DNA of 8,431 bases from an uncultured Lysobacteraceae bacterium (GCA_946480705.1 CAMLLF010000139.1:1-8431); one strand, 5' to 3'. Numbered from the stretch's first letter, positions 1-6,122 are shown. Notes: generated by a model not told the origin, from the letters alone. Numbers and translations: made by a program.

Positions 1-2098
1 TGCGCGTGATGCGCACGAGCACGAGCCGGCGCGCATCGCCGGATACGTCGAAGCTGCGGTGATCGACCGCCTCGCGCGTGCGCCAGACCGTCGCGTCGCT
101 GCCGTCATCCAGGCCGCGGCGACGCAGCAGCAGTTCGTCGGCATCGTCGCTATTGGCGGCGAAGTACCAGAGTGCACCGTTGCGCACACGCCAGGCGAAG
201 CGGTTGCTCACTGCGGCGATCACGGTCTCCTCGTCTCCGGCATCGCGCAGTTCGCGCACGCCGGCGCCGTCGGCGCGGCTGTAGTAGATGCGTCCGCTGC
301 GCGGGTCGACGTCGACCGCGGCGACGTTGTCGCGCAGCGGCTGCGCGGCGGCCTGTACCGACGCGATGCGCATCAGCCGCGGACTGCGGCCGCCGCGATC
401 GACGACGAGGAAGCCCGAACCGGGCGCATAAGTGCCGAAACGCACGTCCGTCGCGGCATCGGAAACCGCGCGCTGTGCCTGGCTGTCGAGGTCGATCTCG
501 ACGAGTTCGCCGCGTCCGTCGCGGCGCCGCGTGACGACGATGCGGCGGCCGTCGGCGCTCCACTGCGGATACAGGAACAGCGCGCCGTCGTTGTGGGTCA
601 GCGCATAGCTCTGCCGCGCGCCCGCGTCGTGCAGCCACAGCTGCGGGCTGCCGCCGCGATCGGACACGAACGCGAGACGGCTGCCGTCGGGCGAGAGCAC
701 CGCATAACTGTCGCTGCCCGTCGACGGCGCGATCTCGCCGCCGGCAGCCGCGTCATCGCCGAGAACGACGCCCTGCATCACCGAGCGCGTGCGCGGCACT
801 TCATAGGCGAGCGCGTCGCCATGGCGCGCGACGTCGGGCATCTGCGCCGGCGCGACGCCGAGCGCGCTCACGCGGCCGTCGGCAATGTCGACGCGATACA
901 GTGCCTCGGTGCCGCCGTGGTTCGATGCGAACACGATGCCGCTGCCGTCGGGCAGCCAGTCGAAACCGCGGATCAGCGCGGAGAGCCGCGTCAGGCGCCG
1001 CGCGTCGCCGCCGTTCGTCGCGACGAGATAGAGATCGCCGTAGGGCGAAAGGCCGCGGCGGAACGCGATCGTCGCGCCGTCCGGCGAGAAATGCGGCGCG
1101 AGGTCGTGTTCGGTCGGATCGTGGGAATAGTCGAACGGCAGCGGCTCGCCGCCCTCGACGGCGATCAGCGACAGTCGCGCCGTACCGGGTCCGTCGAAGC
1201 GCGCGATCGCGAAACGGCTGCCGTCGGGCGACCAGTCGAAACTCTCGAACAGCCCGCGCGCACAGCGCGATCGCGCGCGTTCGACGCCGCCGAGCGCATC
1301 CACGGTAACCAGGTCGCATCGCTGCGCTTCGCGCCGCACGAATGCGATCTGCGCGCCGTCGCCCGACCACACCGGCCAGGACTCCTCGCCGCGGCCTTCG
1401 CTCGGAAACAACGTCGTCGATGCGTTGACGCCGCGCACATGGACACGCTGACGGCGGCTGTCCGCGTCGATCGCGACATAGGCAAGACGCGACCCGTCCG
1501 GGGACAGACGCGGCGTGGTCTCCGCGCCGGGTTCCGCGGTCAGCAGCAGCGGCGCGCCGGCGACGGACGCCGGCGGCGGCGCGTCCGCCGTGCGCAACGC
1601 AAACGCCGCGAATGCCGCCGCAAGCAGCAGCGTGACAGCCGCGAACCAGCGCCGGCGCAGCCTCCGCGACGCGTTGGCCGGCGCCGCTGCGCTCATGACC
1701 GCGATGTCGTCGACCGGGGACGGATCCATCAGCGCGGCCTGCGCCGCCGGCTCTTCCCATTCCACGGCGGCGAGCAGGCGATAGCCCAGGCGCGGTACGG
1801 TTTCGATGAAGCGCGGTGAAGAAAGATCGTCGCCGAAGACACGGCGCAGTTCTTTCACTGCCTGGGTCAGTACATCGCCGTCGCCCGCCCGCCCGGCCCA
1901 GACGCGCGCGAGCAGTTCGTCGCGCGTGCGCGTGACGCCGGGATCACGCGCGAGTTCGAGCAGAACACCGACCGCCTTCGGCGTCAGCCGCTGCGCGTCG
2001 CCGTCGCCGAGCACGCGCAACGCGCCGACGTCGACTCGCCTTCCGGCAAGGCAGAGGATGCGGCGCAAACTCGTGTCGGCGAAGACTTCGGGACGCAT
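1..2098 (-). CDS. CadC-like membrane regulator: winged-helix domain, one TM helix, PD40/TolB beta-propeller (3' end outside window)
   Basis: The minus-strand frame is open from ATG 2098 to the window edge: 699 codons and no stop. Residues about 35-113 form an OmpR/PhoB-type winged helix, with LTPKAVGVLLEL, then ELLARVW, the recognition-helix stretch VLTQAVKELRRVFGD, and the wing FIETVPRLGYRL. A basic cluster (RRLRRR, about 145-150) precedes one hydrophobic helix (about 151-168), so the DNA-binding part should be cytoplasmic and the rest periplasmic. The rest carries at least seven PD40 blade motifs of the form (W/L/F)SPDGSRLAFV, near residues 198, 244, 289, 337, 381, 468 and 513, as in TolB-like propellers. 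No receiver domain is present, so by family logic it is a one-component transmembrane regulator; its ligand is unknown. No in-frame ATG, GTG or TTG is visible in the 60 bases upstream of ATG 2098, and the Shine-Dalgarno is weak (GAGC). It is divergent from the serine hydrolase gene. The missing C-terminus could hold further blades or another domain. Confidence 0.93.
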   Translation of the reverse strand, partial: MRPEVFADTSLRRILCLAGRRVDVGALRVLGDGDAQRLTPKAVGVLLELARDPGVTRTRDELLARVWAGRAGDGDVLTQAVKELRRVFGDDLSSPRFIETVPRLGYRLLAAVEWEEPAAQAALMDPSPVDDIAVMSAAAPANASRRLRRRWFAAVTLLLAAAFAAFALRTADAPPPASVAGAPLLLTAEPGAETTPRLSPDGSRLAYVAIDADSRRQRVHVRGVNASTTLFPSEGRGEESWPVWSGDGAQIAFVRREAQRCDLVTVDALGGVERARSRCARGLFESFDWSPDGSRFAIARFDGPGTARLSLIAVEGGEPLPFDYSHDPTEHDLAPHFSPDGATIAFRRGLSPYGDLYLVATNGGDARRLTRLSALIRGFDWLPDGSGIVFASNHGGTEALYRVDIADGRVSALGVAPAQMPDVARHGDALAYEVPRTRSVMQGVVLGDDAAAGGEIAPSTGSDSYAVLSPDGSRLAFVSDRGGSPQLWLHDAGARQSYALTHNDGALFLYPQWSADGRRIVVTRRRDGRGELVEIDLDSQAQRAVSDAATDVRFGTYAPGSGFLVVDRGGRSPRLMRIASVQAAAQPLRDNVAAVDVDPRSGRIYYSRADGAGVRELRDAGDEETVIAAVSNRFAWRVRNGALWYFAANSDDADELLLRRRGLDDGSDATVWRTREAVDHRSFDVSGDARRLVLVRITR

Positions 2099-2118
2099 CG
2101 GCTCGATTAACGAAGGCT

Positions 2119-2147
2119 TTCGTAGTTTGCCGGCGAGGATGCCACAA
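2119..2147 (-). promoter_or_regulatory. Putative promoter of the membrane regulator gene
   Basis: Read on the minus strand, TTGTGG (2147-2142) and TACGAA (2124-2119) are 17 bases apart, which would put transcription start near 2112, about 14 bases before the ATG. Each hexamer matches consensus at only three positions, so the call rests mainly on spacing and placement. Each element overlaps a short inverted repeat: GCCAC-6-GTGGC at 2141-2156 and ACGAA-4-TTCGT at 2110-2123. These could be operator half-sites, for example for autoregulation; that is inference. Confidence 0.3.
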
Positions 2148-2234
2148 GTTCGTGGCTTTGGCACAACCTGCGCGCAAGCCGCGCAACAGCCGGCCCGCGA
2201 TTGGGCACGCGCGCAACACGCGTCGCGCGCGGAC

Positions 2235-2264
2235 AAAAAAAAGCCACCGCGTCACCGCGGTGGC
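2235..2264 (-). terminator. Intrinsic terminator, minus strand, not behind any protein gene
   Basis: GCCACCGCG (2243-2251) and CGCGGTGGC (2256-2264) form a perfect 9-bp stem with a 4-base loop. Eight A's at 2235-2242 become the U tract when read on the minus strand; the plus strand has no T run after the stem, so it acts one way only. The nearest downstream minus-strand gene starts 137 bases later at 2098. No credible coding frame ends just upstream: minus-strand frames here run straight through the hairpin. It therefore ends either a small RNA or an attenuated leader of the regulator gene. Confidence 0.85.
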
Positions 2265-2403
2265 CTGTAAGCAACCCGATTGCCGCGGGTAGGCGCGGCA
2301 GCCGCAGTGTCTCAGGGGAGGCCGGCATGGGAGTTGCGGTTGCTGCGCGCTTGCGCTCGCGGACGACGGGATGCGACCGACGCTGCGCCGTCGTCTGCCC
2401 TTA
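2235..2403 (-). ncRNA. Candidate small RNA (or attenuated 5' leader) ending at the terminator
   Basis: Upstream of the terminator on the minus strand lies a series of perfect or near-perfect helices: an 8-bp stem GACGACGG/CCGTCGTC (2395-2388 with 2369-2362), a 7-bp outer stem GCAACTC/GGGTTGC (2337-2331 with 2277-2271, one G-U pair) and, inside it, a 7-bp hairpin TGCCGCG/CGCGGCA (2300-2294 with 2287-2281). The 9-bp terminator stem follows. A TAATAA box at 2415-2410 could be a -10, putting the 5' end near 2403 and giving about 170 nucleotides, but I find no convincing -35. It does not match 6S, 4.5S, tmRNA, RNase P RNA or the riboswitch classes I can recall. GC-rich DNA forms stems by chance, so the terminator is the strongest evidence. 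The start is approximate. Confidence 0.5.
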
Positions 2404-2451
2404 ACGCTTTTATTACCCGAAAACACGCATGTTTCCTGCATGCACACGCCG

Positions 2452-2480
2452 TTGTGACAGCTGTCCAACTGCACGACAAT
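2452..2480 (+). promoter_or_regulatory. Putative promoter of the serine hydrolase gene
   Basis: TTGTGA (2452-2457) and GACAAT (2475-2480) are 17 bases apart, each matching consensus at four of six positions. Start would fall near 2487, leaving a leader of about 110 bases before ATG 2598. A 10-bp palindrome overlaps the -35 and spacer (separate entry). Confidence 0.35.
2456..2465. promoter_or_regulatory. 10-bp palindrome GACAGCTGTC, candidate operator
   Basis: GACAGCTGTC is its own reverse complement and overlaps the -35 end and spacer of the putative serine hydrolase promoter. Two flanking positions break the symmetry before one further T/A match. It sits in the divergent region between a DNA-binding regulator and a secreted enzyme, so it is a natural operator candidate. 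A single short palindrome can also arise by chance. Confidence 0.25.
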
Positions 2481-2597
2481 GCGACCGGCACGACCAGCCC
2501 CAGACCAGACCATGCTTTCGAGTTCGCCGTTTTTCGTTTCGCCGCCGCGCGCAGGCGCCTGCGCCGCCGATCGCTTCACTCCAGCGCGCATACCCGC

Positions 2598-3968
2598 ATG
2601 AAGCCCGCGACGGTTTCCAGCTTCGCGGCGATCCTGGTCCTTGCGCTGACCTTCCTGTTCATTCCCGACGCGGGCGCCGCGACGAAGCGCGGCACCGCGC
2701 GCGCCGCGGCCGCGGCGAAGGCGCCGGCGAAGAAACCCGCGGTCAAGAAAGCGCCGGCGCGCAAGGCGCTCGCACCGAGCCGCCGCGCCGCCGCCGCTGC
2801 CGCGACCATGCCGGTCGTCGCCGGCGCGGTCGCCGCCAACGCAGGGCTCAGCGTCGCGACCGACATGAATCTCTGGCTCGATTCGATCGAATCGTCAGGC
2901 CAGATCGCCGGACTCGCCGTCGCCGTGGTCCAGGGCGACCAGGTGCTGCTGCAGCGCGGCGTCGGCTACGCCGATGCGAACGCGGGCACGCCGGTCACGC
3001 CGGACACGGTATTCCGCCTCGCCTCGCTGTCCAAGTCCTTCGCGGCGACGCTCGCGGGCATGCTCGTCGACGACGGATTCCTGTCGTGGGACAGCCGCGT
3101 CGGCGGCATCCTGCCGACTTTCGCGCTCAAGGATGCGAGCGCCGCCGAGAAGCTCAGCGTGCGCGACATCCTGAGCCACCGTGTCGGCCTGCCGCACAAC
3201 TCCTACGATCACCTGCTGGAGCAGGACGAGCCCTACCCGCTGCTCGTCGACCGGCTGCGCGAAATCGATCCGATCTGCGGCGTCGGCGACTGCTACAGCT
3301 ACCAGAACGTCGCCTTCAGCCTGCTCGGCGACGTGACCTATGCGGTCACCGGCGATTTCTTCTATCACCAGGTCGAGAAGCGCATCTTCCATCCACTCGG
3401 CATGACGACCGCGACCTACGGCCGCGACGCGCTCGAATCGAGCCGCGAGTGGGCGCGTCCGCACTCGCGCAGCGGCCGCCGCTGGATACCGTTGCAGCCG
3501 CGCGAGAACTACTACCACGTGGCGCCGGCCGCGGGCGTCAACGCGAGCATCAAGGACATGAGCCAGTACCTCATCGCGCATATGGGCGGTCGTCCGGAGG
3601 TGCTGCCCGAGGACCTGCTCGGCACGCTGCACCGCCCGGTCGTGGCGACGCCGACGGAAATGACCTCGGCGCCGTGGCGCCGCGGCCGCCTGCGCGATGC
3701 GCAATATGCGCTGGGCTGGCGCGTGTTCGACTATGCCGGCGAGCCGATGGTGTTCCATGCGGGCGCCGTGCAGGGCTATCGCGGCGTGATCGCGTTCCTG
3801 CCGCAGCGCCGCTTCGGTCTCGTCATGCTCTGGAACTGCGAGACGGCGATCCCGACCGGCCTGCTGCCGATGGCCTTCGACCGCTACCTCGGACTGCCTC
3901 AGGTCGACTGGGCCGGCGTCGAGCTGCTCGACCGCAACCGCATGGCTGCCGGCGGCGCCTCGCGCTGA
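2598..3968 (+). CDS. Secreted serine hydrolase, class C beta-lactamase / penicillin-binding-protein-like fold
   Basis: A protein of 456 residues. Residues 1-27 look like a Sec signal peptide (hydrophobic core about 9-22, likely cleavage after AGA), so it acts in the periplasm or outside. A low-complexity linker rich in Ala, Lys, Pro and Arg follows (about 28-70), then the catalytic domain (about 88-435). All three motifs of the class C beta-lactamase/esterase/DD-peptidase superfamily are visible: SLSK with nucleophile S143 and K146, the Y-x-N motif at Y235-Q-N237, and HAG at 387-389 in the KTG position. The substrate (beta-lactam, peptidoglycan stem peptide or ester) cannot be read from sequence; the HxG variant is common in esterases and D-aminopeptidase-like members as well as lactamases. 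The frame is open further upstream, but ATG 2598 is the start that places the signal peptide at the N-terminus; it lacks a clear Shine-Dalgarno. No terminator follows. Confidence 0.92.
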   Translation: MKPATVSSFAAILVLALTFLFIPDAGAATKRGTARAAAAAKAPAKKPAVKKAPARKALAPSRRAAAAAATMPVVAGAVAANAGLSVATDMNLWLDSIESSGQIAGLAVAVVQGDQVLLQRGVGYADANAGTPVTPDTVFRLASLSKSFAATLAGMLVDDGFLSWDSRVGGILPTFALKDASAAEKLSVRDILSHRVGLPHNSYDHLLEQDEPYPLLVDRLREIDPICGVGDCYSYQNVAFSLLGDVTYAVTGDFFYHQVEKRIFHPLGMTTATYGRDALESSREWARPHSRSGRRWIPLQPRENYYHVAPAAGVNASIKDMSQYLIAHMGGRPEVLPEDLLGTLHRPVVATPTEMTSAPWRRGRLRDAQYALGWRVFDYAGEPMVFHAGAVQGYRGVIAFLPQRRFGLVMLWNCETAIPTGLLPMAFDRYLGLPQVDWAGVELLDRNRMAAGGASR

Positions 3969-3987
3969 AAACTGTGCAATAGCCGGC

Positions 3988-4015
3988 TCGACCGTTTCGC
4001 GCCAAGCGCTACCAT
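3988..4015 (+). promoter_or_regulatory. Possible promoter of the GPP34 gene
   Basis: TCGACC (3988-3993) and TACCAT (4010-4015), 16 bases apart, each match consensus at four of six positions. A start near 4022 would give a GC-rich leader of about 125 bases. The 179 bases between the serine hydrolase stop and the GPP34 ATG contain no terminator, so read-through from the upstream gene is equally possible. Confidence 0.3.
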
Positions 4016-4147
4016 CGGGGCCTCCTCGAGCCAACGCGTGGACGCGCGAATGCCACCGGAAACCCGGAACTGCGATCCGCGTCGCGCCGCGTCGCGATCC
4101 CTTGCGCGCGCACAGCCGGCCGCTGCGCGACGCGCGGAGCGCGCCTC

Positions 4148-4768
4148 ATGCTGATCGCCGAACGCTTCGTGCTGCTGGCGCTCGACCCGCAATCGGGCCG
4201 CATCGTCCTGCCGCATCCGGACACGCGTGCGGACACGCTGTGCGCCGCCGGGCTGCTCGTCGACCTGTTCGCGCAGAAGCGGCTCTCGTTCGACGCGGCG
4301 CGACGGCTTGCCGTCGACACGACCCTGCCGAGCCAGCACGCGATTCTCAACGACGCACTGAACGCGCTCGCGGCAATCCCGCGCGCGTCGGCCGCCGAAG
4401 CGATCCTTGAGGTCGAACGCCGTCTCGCGCTGCTTGACCGGCATCTGCTCGATGCGCTCTACCGGCGCGATGTCCTGCATCGGGTGCGCGACTGGCAGTT
4501 CTGGCGCCGCGATGCGCTGCGCTATCCGCTGCGTTCGCTGCAGGCACGCAATGACACCGCGTCGTTTCTGCTGCAGGCCGCCGACGGCGGCAGCGGCGCG
4601 GCCGGCATCGGTCTGCTGATGCTGGCCGACGTGGCCGGCGTCATGACCGCACACCTCGGCGCGCGCCACCACGAACGCGCGAATCGCATGCTGCTCGCAC
4701 TCAACGCCATCGACGCGACACACGAACTCGCCGGCATCGCGGCGATCCGCAGCGCGTTGCTCGCCTAG
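4148..4768 (+). CDS. GPP34 (GOLPH3/Vps74-like) family protein
   Basis: A protein of 206 residues, cytoplasmic (no signal peptide or membrane helix). The opening MLIAERFVLLALDPQSGRIV, the helix AAGLLVDLFAQKRLSF (33-48) and the later stretch running through YRRDVLHRV and ALRYPL (105-129) follow the layout of the GPP34 fold, whose eukaryotic members GOLPH3 and Vps74 bind phosphatidylinositol-4-phosphate on the Golgi. Bacterial members are best known in actinobacteria and have no settled function. In a by-eye alignment from memory, the tryptophan and the arginine pair that bind the phosphoinositide headgroup are not kept here, so the ligand probably differs. A GGAG Shine-Dalgarno (4136-4139) eight bases before ATG 4148 supports the start. 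It lies 179 bases after the serine hydrolase gene on the same strand and ends just before a bidirectional terminator. Assignment rests on pattern recognition, not a profile search. Confidence 0.8.
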   Translation: MLIAERFVLLALDPQSGRIVLPHPDTRADTLCAAGLLVDLFAQKRLSFDAARRLAVDTTLPSQHAILNDALNALAAIPRASAAEAILEVERRLALLDRHLLDALYRRDVLHRVRDWQFWRRDALRYPLRSLQARNDTASFLLQAADGGSGAAGIGLLMLADVAGVMTAHLGARHHERANRMLLALNAIDATHELAGIAAIRSALLA

Positions 4769-4780
4769 TGTCCTGTCCCG

Positions 4781-4811
4781 AAAAAAAAAGCCGGCACGTG
4801 GCCGGCTTTTT
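4781..4811. terminator. Bidirectional intrinsic terminator between convergent genes
   Basis: AAAAAGCCGGC (4785-4795) and GCCGGCTTTTT (4801-4811) are perfect complements with a 5-base loop. The plus strand has five T's after the stem. The minus strand has nine consecutive T's (complement of A's 4781-4789), so it should work best for the minus-strand TonB gene, whose stop is 22 bases away, while also ending the GPP34 transcript 13 bases after its stop. Confidence 0.93.
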
Positions 4812-4832
4812 CGCGAAACGCGGAACCGTCTC

Positions 4833-5909
4833 TTACATCTTGAACTCGATGCGACGACGCACCGTCGCCTCGACCGCGGCGCCATTGCGCATCGCCGGGT
4901 TGAAGTTCCAGCGCTGGACCGCGTCGAGCGCGGCGCGGTCGAACGTGCGCGGCGGATCGGCGTCGAGCACCCGCGCGTTCGCGACACTGCCGCTGCTCGT
5001 GACCGTGAACTCGACCTGCACCCAGCCTTCCTGACGACGGCGCAGCGCCGCGTTCGGATACTGCGGCGGCACCGACTTGACGAGAACCGCATCGCGCGTC
5101 TCACCGCCGGCAGGTGCCGCGGCCGCCGGAGCGGCCGACGCGGTCGTGGCTGCCGGCGTTGCTTCGGGCGTGGCTGCCGGCGTGGCCGTGCGCGTGCCAG
5201 CACCGGTGGATGCCGTCGACGGCGCGGCGCCCGCACCCTCGGCGGCGCCGGTCGTGCCGGCCCCCGGCGTCGACGCCGGCGTCGCCGCGGTCGCTGCCGG
5301 CTCGGCTGCGCGACGACGCGCCGCTTCTTCGGCTGCGGCGGCCTGGGCCGCTTCGCGTTCGGCGATCTTGCGCTGTGCGTCGAGCTTGGAACGCAGGATC
5401 GTCAGCGTGTAGTTGTTCGGATCGACCTTGGTCAACAGCTCGATGACGCGATTCGCGTTGTCGATGTTGCGCGCGTTGATGTCCTGCTCGGCCGCGCTCG
5501 CCGCGAACGTGAACAGCTCGCGCAGTGCGTCCTGCGCACCGCTGTTGCCGGGTTCCTTCTCGAGGATCTTCAGATAGAACTCGAGCGCGTTGTTGCCGGG
5601 CGGCGACACGAGGCGCTGTTCGTTGAGCGCGGTTCGCGCTTCCTTGAACAGCTGGTCGACGGTCAGGGTGTTGAGCTTGTCGAGCGTGGCCGGATCGGGC
5701 GTCACGGGCGCGGTCGTCGAACCGGGCGCGGCCTGTCCGGCTTCGGTCGCCTGCGTCACCGCTTCGGGAATGCTGACGCCGGGCGTACGCAGGAAGAAGT
5801 ACCAGCCGGCTGCGCCGAGTGCTGCTACGACGACGATGGCCGCGATGATTTTTGGAGCGGCGTTGCCGCGCGCGTGACGGAGGGAACGAAAATCGATTCG
5901 GGCAGCCAT
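4833..5909 (-). CDS. TonB-family protein with helical periplasmic region and C-terminal TonB domain
   Basis: A protein of 358 residues from ATG 5909, which follows a GAGA Shine-Dalgarno; an in-frame TTG at 5927 is a weaker alternative. Residues 1-20 are cytoplasmic and basic, and 20-40 form one membrane helix. A helical, tetratricopeptide-like stretch follows (about 78-195: ALEFYLKILEKEPGNSGAQDAL, then NANRVIELLTKVDPNN), ending in an Ala/Glu/Arg-rich helix. Residues 200-270 are an Ala/Pro/Thr/Gly spacer, as expected of a protein spanning the periplasm. The C-terminal 88 residues are a TonB domain: PPQYPNAALRRRQEGWVQVEF, DADPPRTFDRAALDAVQRWNF and a final beta strand. TonB proteins pass proton-motive energy from ExbB/ExbD to outer-membrane receptors. 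No exbB, exbD or receptor gene is adjacent, so it may be one of several TonBs, or a TonB-domain protein with another role. It has its own promoter and leader and a strong terminator. Confidence 0.92.
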   Translation of the reverse strand: MAARIDFRSLRHARGNAAPKIIAAIVVVAALGAAGWYFFLRTPGVSIPEAVTQATEAGQAAPGSTTAPVTPDPATLDKLNTLTVDQLFKEARTALNEQRLVSPPGNNALEFYLKILEKEPGNSGAQDALRELFTFAASAAEQDINARNIDNANRVIELLTKVDPNNYTLTILRSKLDAQRKIAEREAAQAAAAEEAARRRAAEPAATAATPASTPGAGTTGAAEGAGAAPSTASTGAGTRTATPAATPEATPAATTASAAPAAAAPAGGETRDAVLVKSVPPQYPNAALRRRQEGWVQVEFTVTSSGSVANARVLDADPPRTFDRAALDAVQRWNFNPAMRNGAAVEATVRRRIEFKM

Positions 5910-5974
5910 GGTTTCTCGTCGCAGCAACAGAGGATTACCGGTGTTCCGCGCTCCCTCGACGTCATTCCCTCATT

Positions 5975-6014
5975 GCGGCCATGCGGCTTTCGCCGTGCTA
6001 TCCCCCATGGCCGC
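5975..6014 (-). promoter_or_regulatory. Bulged hairpin in the TonB-family gene leader
   Basis: On the minus strand, GCGGCCATG (6014-6006) pairs perfectly with CATGGCCGC (5983-5975). Stacked directly on the 3' arm is a second 4-bp helix CGGC/GCCG (5995-5992 with 5987-5984) closed by a GAAA tetraloop. The two helices are separated on the 5' side only by a 10-base bulge, GGGGATAGCA. The structure would begin about 12 bases after the inferred start and ends 65 bases before the ATG. No T tract follows, so it is not a terminator. It does not fit any riboswitch class I can recall. It could be an RNA regulatory element, an mRNA-stabilising hairpin, or a DNA-level inverted repeat. Confidence 0.5.
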
Positions 6015-6031
6015 TCGGCGCGGATGACTCG

Positions 6032-6060
6032 AATGTAGCGCATTTTGCGACGAGTGTCGC
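6032..6060 (-). promoter_or_regulatory. Putative promoter of the TonB-family gene
   Basis: On the minus strand, GCGACA (6060-6055) and TACATT (6037-6032) are 17 bases apart and match consensus at four of six positions each. Start would fall near 6025, about 115 bases before ATG 5909. The location, between the GH44 stop and the TonB gene, and the dyad over the -35 support it. Confidence 0.45.
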
Positions 6061-6062
6061 AA
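6045..6062. promoter_or_regulatory. 18-bp dyad TTGCGAC-4-GTCGCAA over the TonB promoter, candidate operator
   Basis: TTGCGAC (6045-6051) and GTCGCAA (6056-6062) are perfect inverted copies with a 4-base centre. The dyad covers the whole -35 and part of the spacer of the putative TonB-family promoter, the position expected of a repressor site. It is not an obvious Fur box, so the factor is unknown. Confidence 0.4.
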
Positions 6063-6122
6063 GCCTCATGCCAACCGCATCGCAGTCGCATCGAACTCGT
6101 GCTGTTAGGCACATGAGTGACG

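Noticed and set aside
59..1819. A 586-codon open frame on the plus strand opposite the regulator gene.
   Set aside because: Its translation is Arg/Ala/Val-rich with no recognisable domain, while the minus strand encodes clear winged-helix and PD40 motifs over the same bases. Long antisense frames are expected in DNA this GC-rich.
2290..2340. CTGAGA box on the minus strand (around 2312-2317), suggestive of a TPP riboswitch or of the CCCCTGAG segment of 6S RNA.
   Set aside because: The other conserved TPP segments are missing downstream, no thiamine gene follows, and the long paired ends of 6S RNA are not present.
1944..2591. Minus-strand frames that could place a small protein gene before the terminator at 2235-2264.
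   Set aside because: They read through the terminator hairpin and its U tract, show no domain and overlap the regulator's N-terminus, so the terminator more likely serves a non-coding RNA or leader.
2895..4034. A 379-codon minus-strand frame opposite the serine hydrolase.
   Set aside because: It is low complexity (Arg, Ala, Val, Asp, His), has no domain, and mirrors a real coding frame that carries all three catalytic motifs.
3899..5236. A 445-codon minus-strand frame running across the GPP34 gene into the TonB-family gene.
   Set aside because: It crosses a strong bidirectional terminator, is extremely Arg-rich and overlaps two better supported genes in other frames.
5100..5310. Imperfect short tandem repeats rich in GCCGGCG.
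   Set aside because: They encode the Ala/Pro/Thr/Gly spacer of the TonB-family protein; the repetition follows from the amino acid composition.
5829..5966. A short minus-strand frame from ATG 5966 overlapping the TonB gene start, with three consecutive Cys codons, as a possible leader peptide.
   Set aside because: The GAGGGA directly abuts its ATG, leaving no usable ribosome spacing, and the frame runs through the tonB start with no conserved feature. Chance is the simpler explanation.
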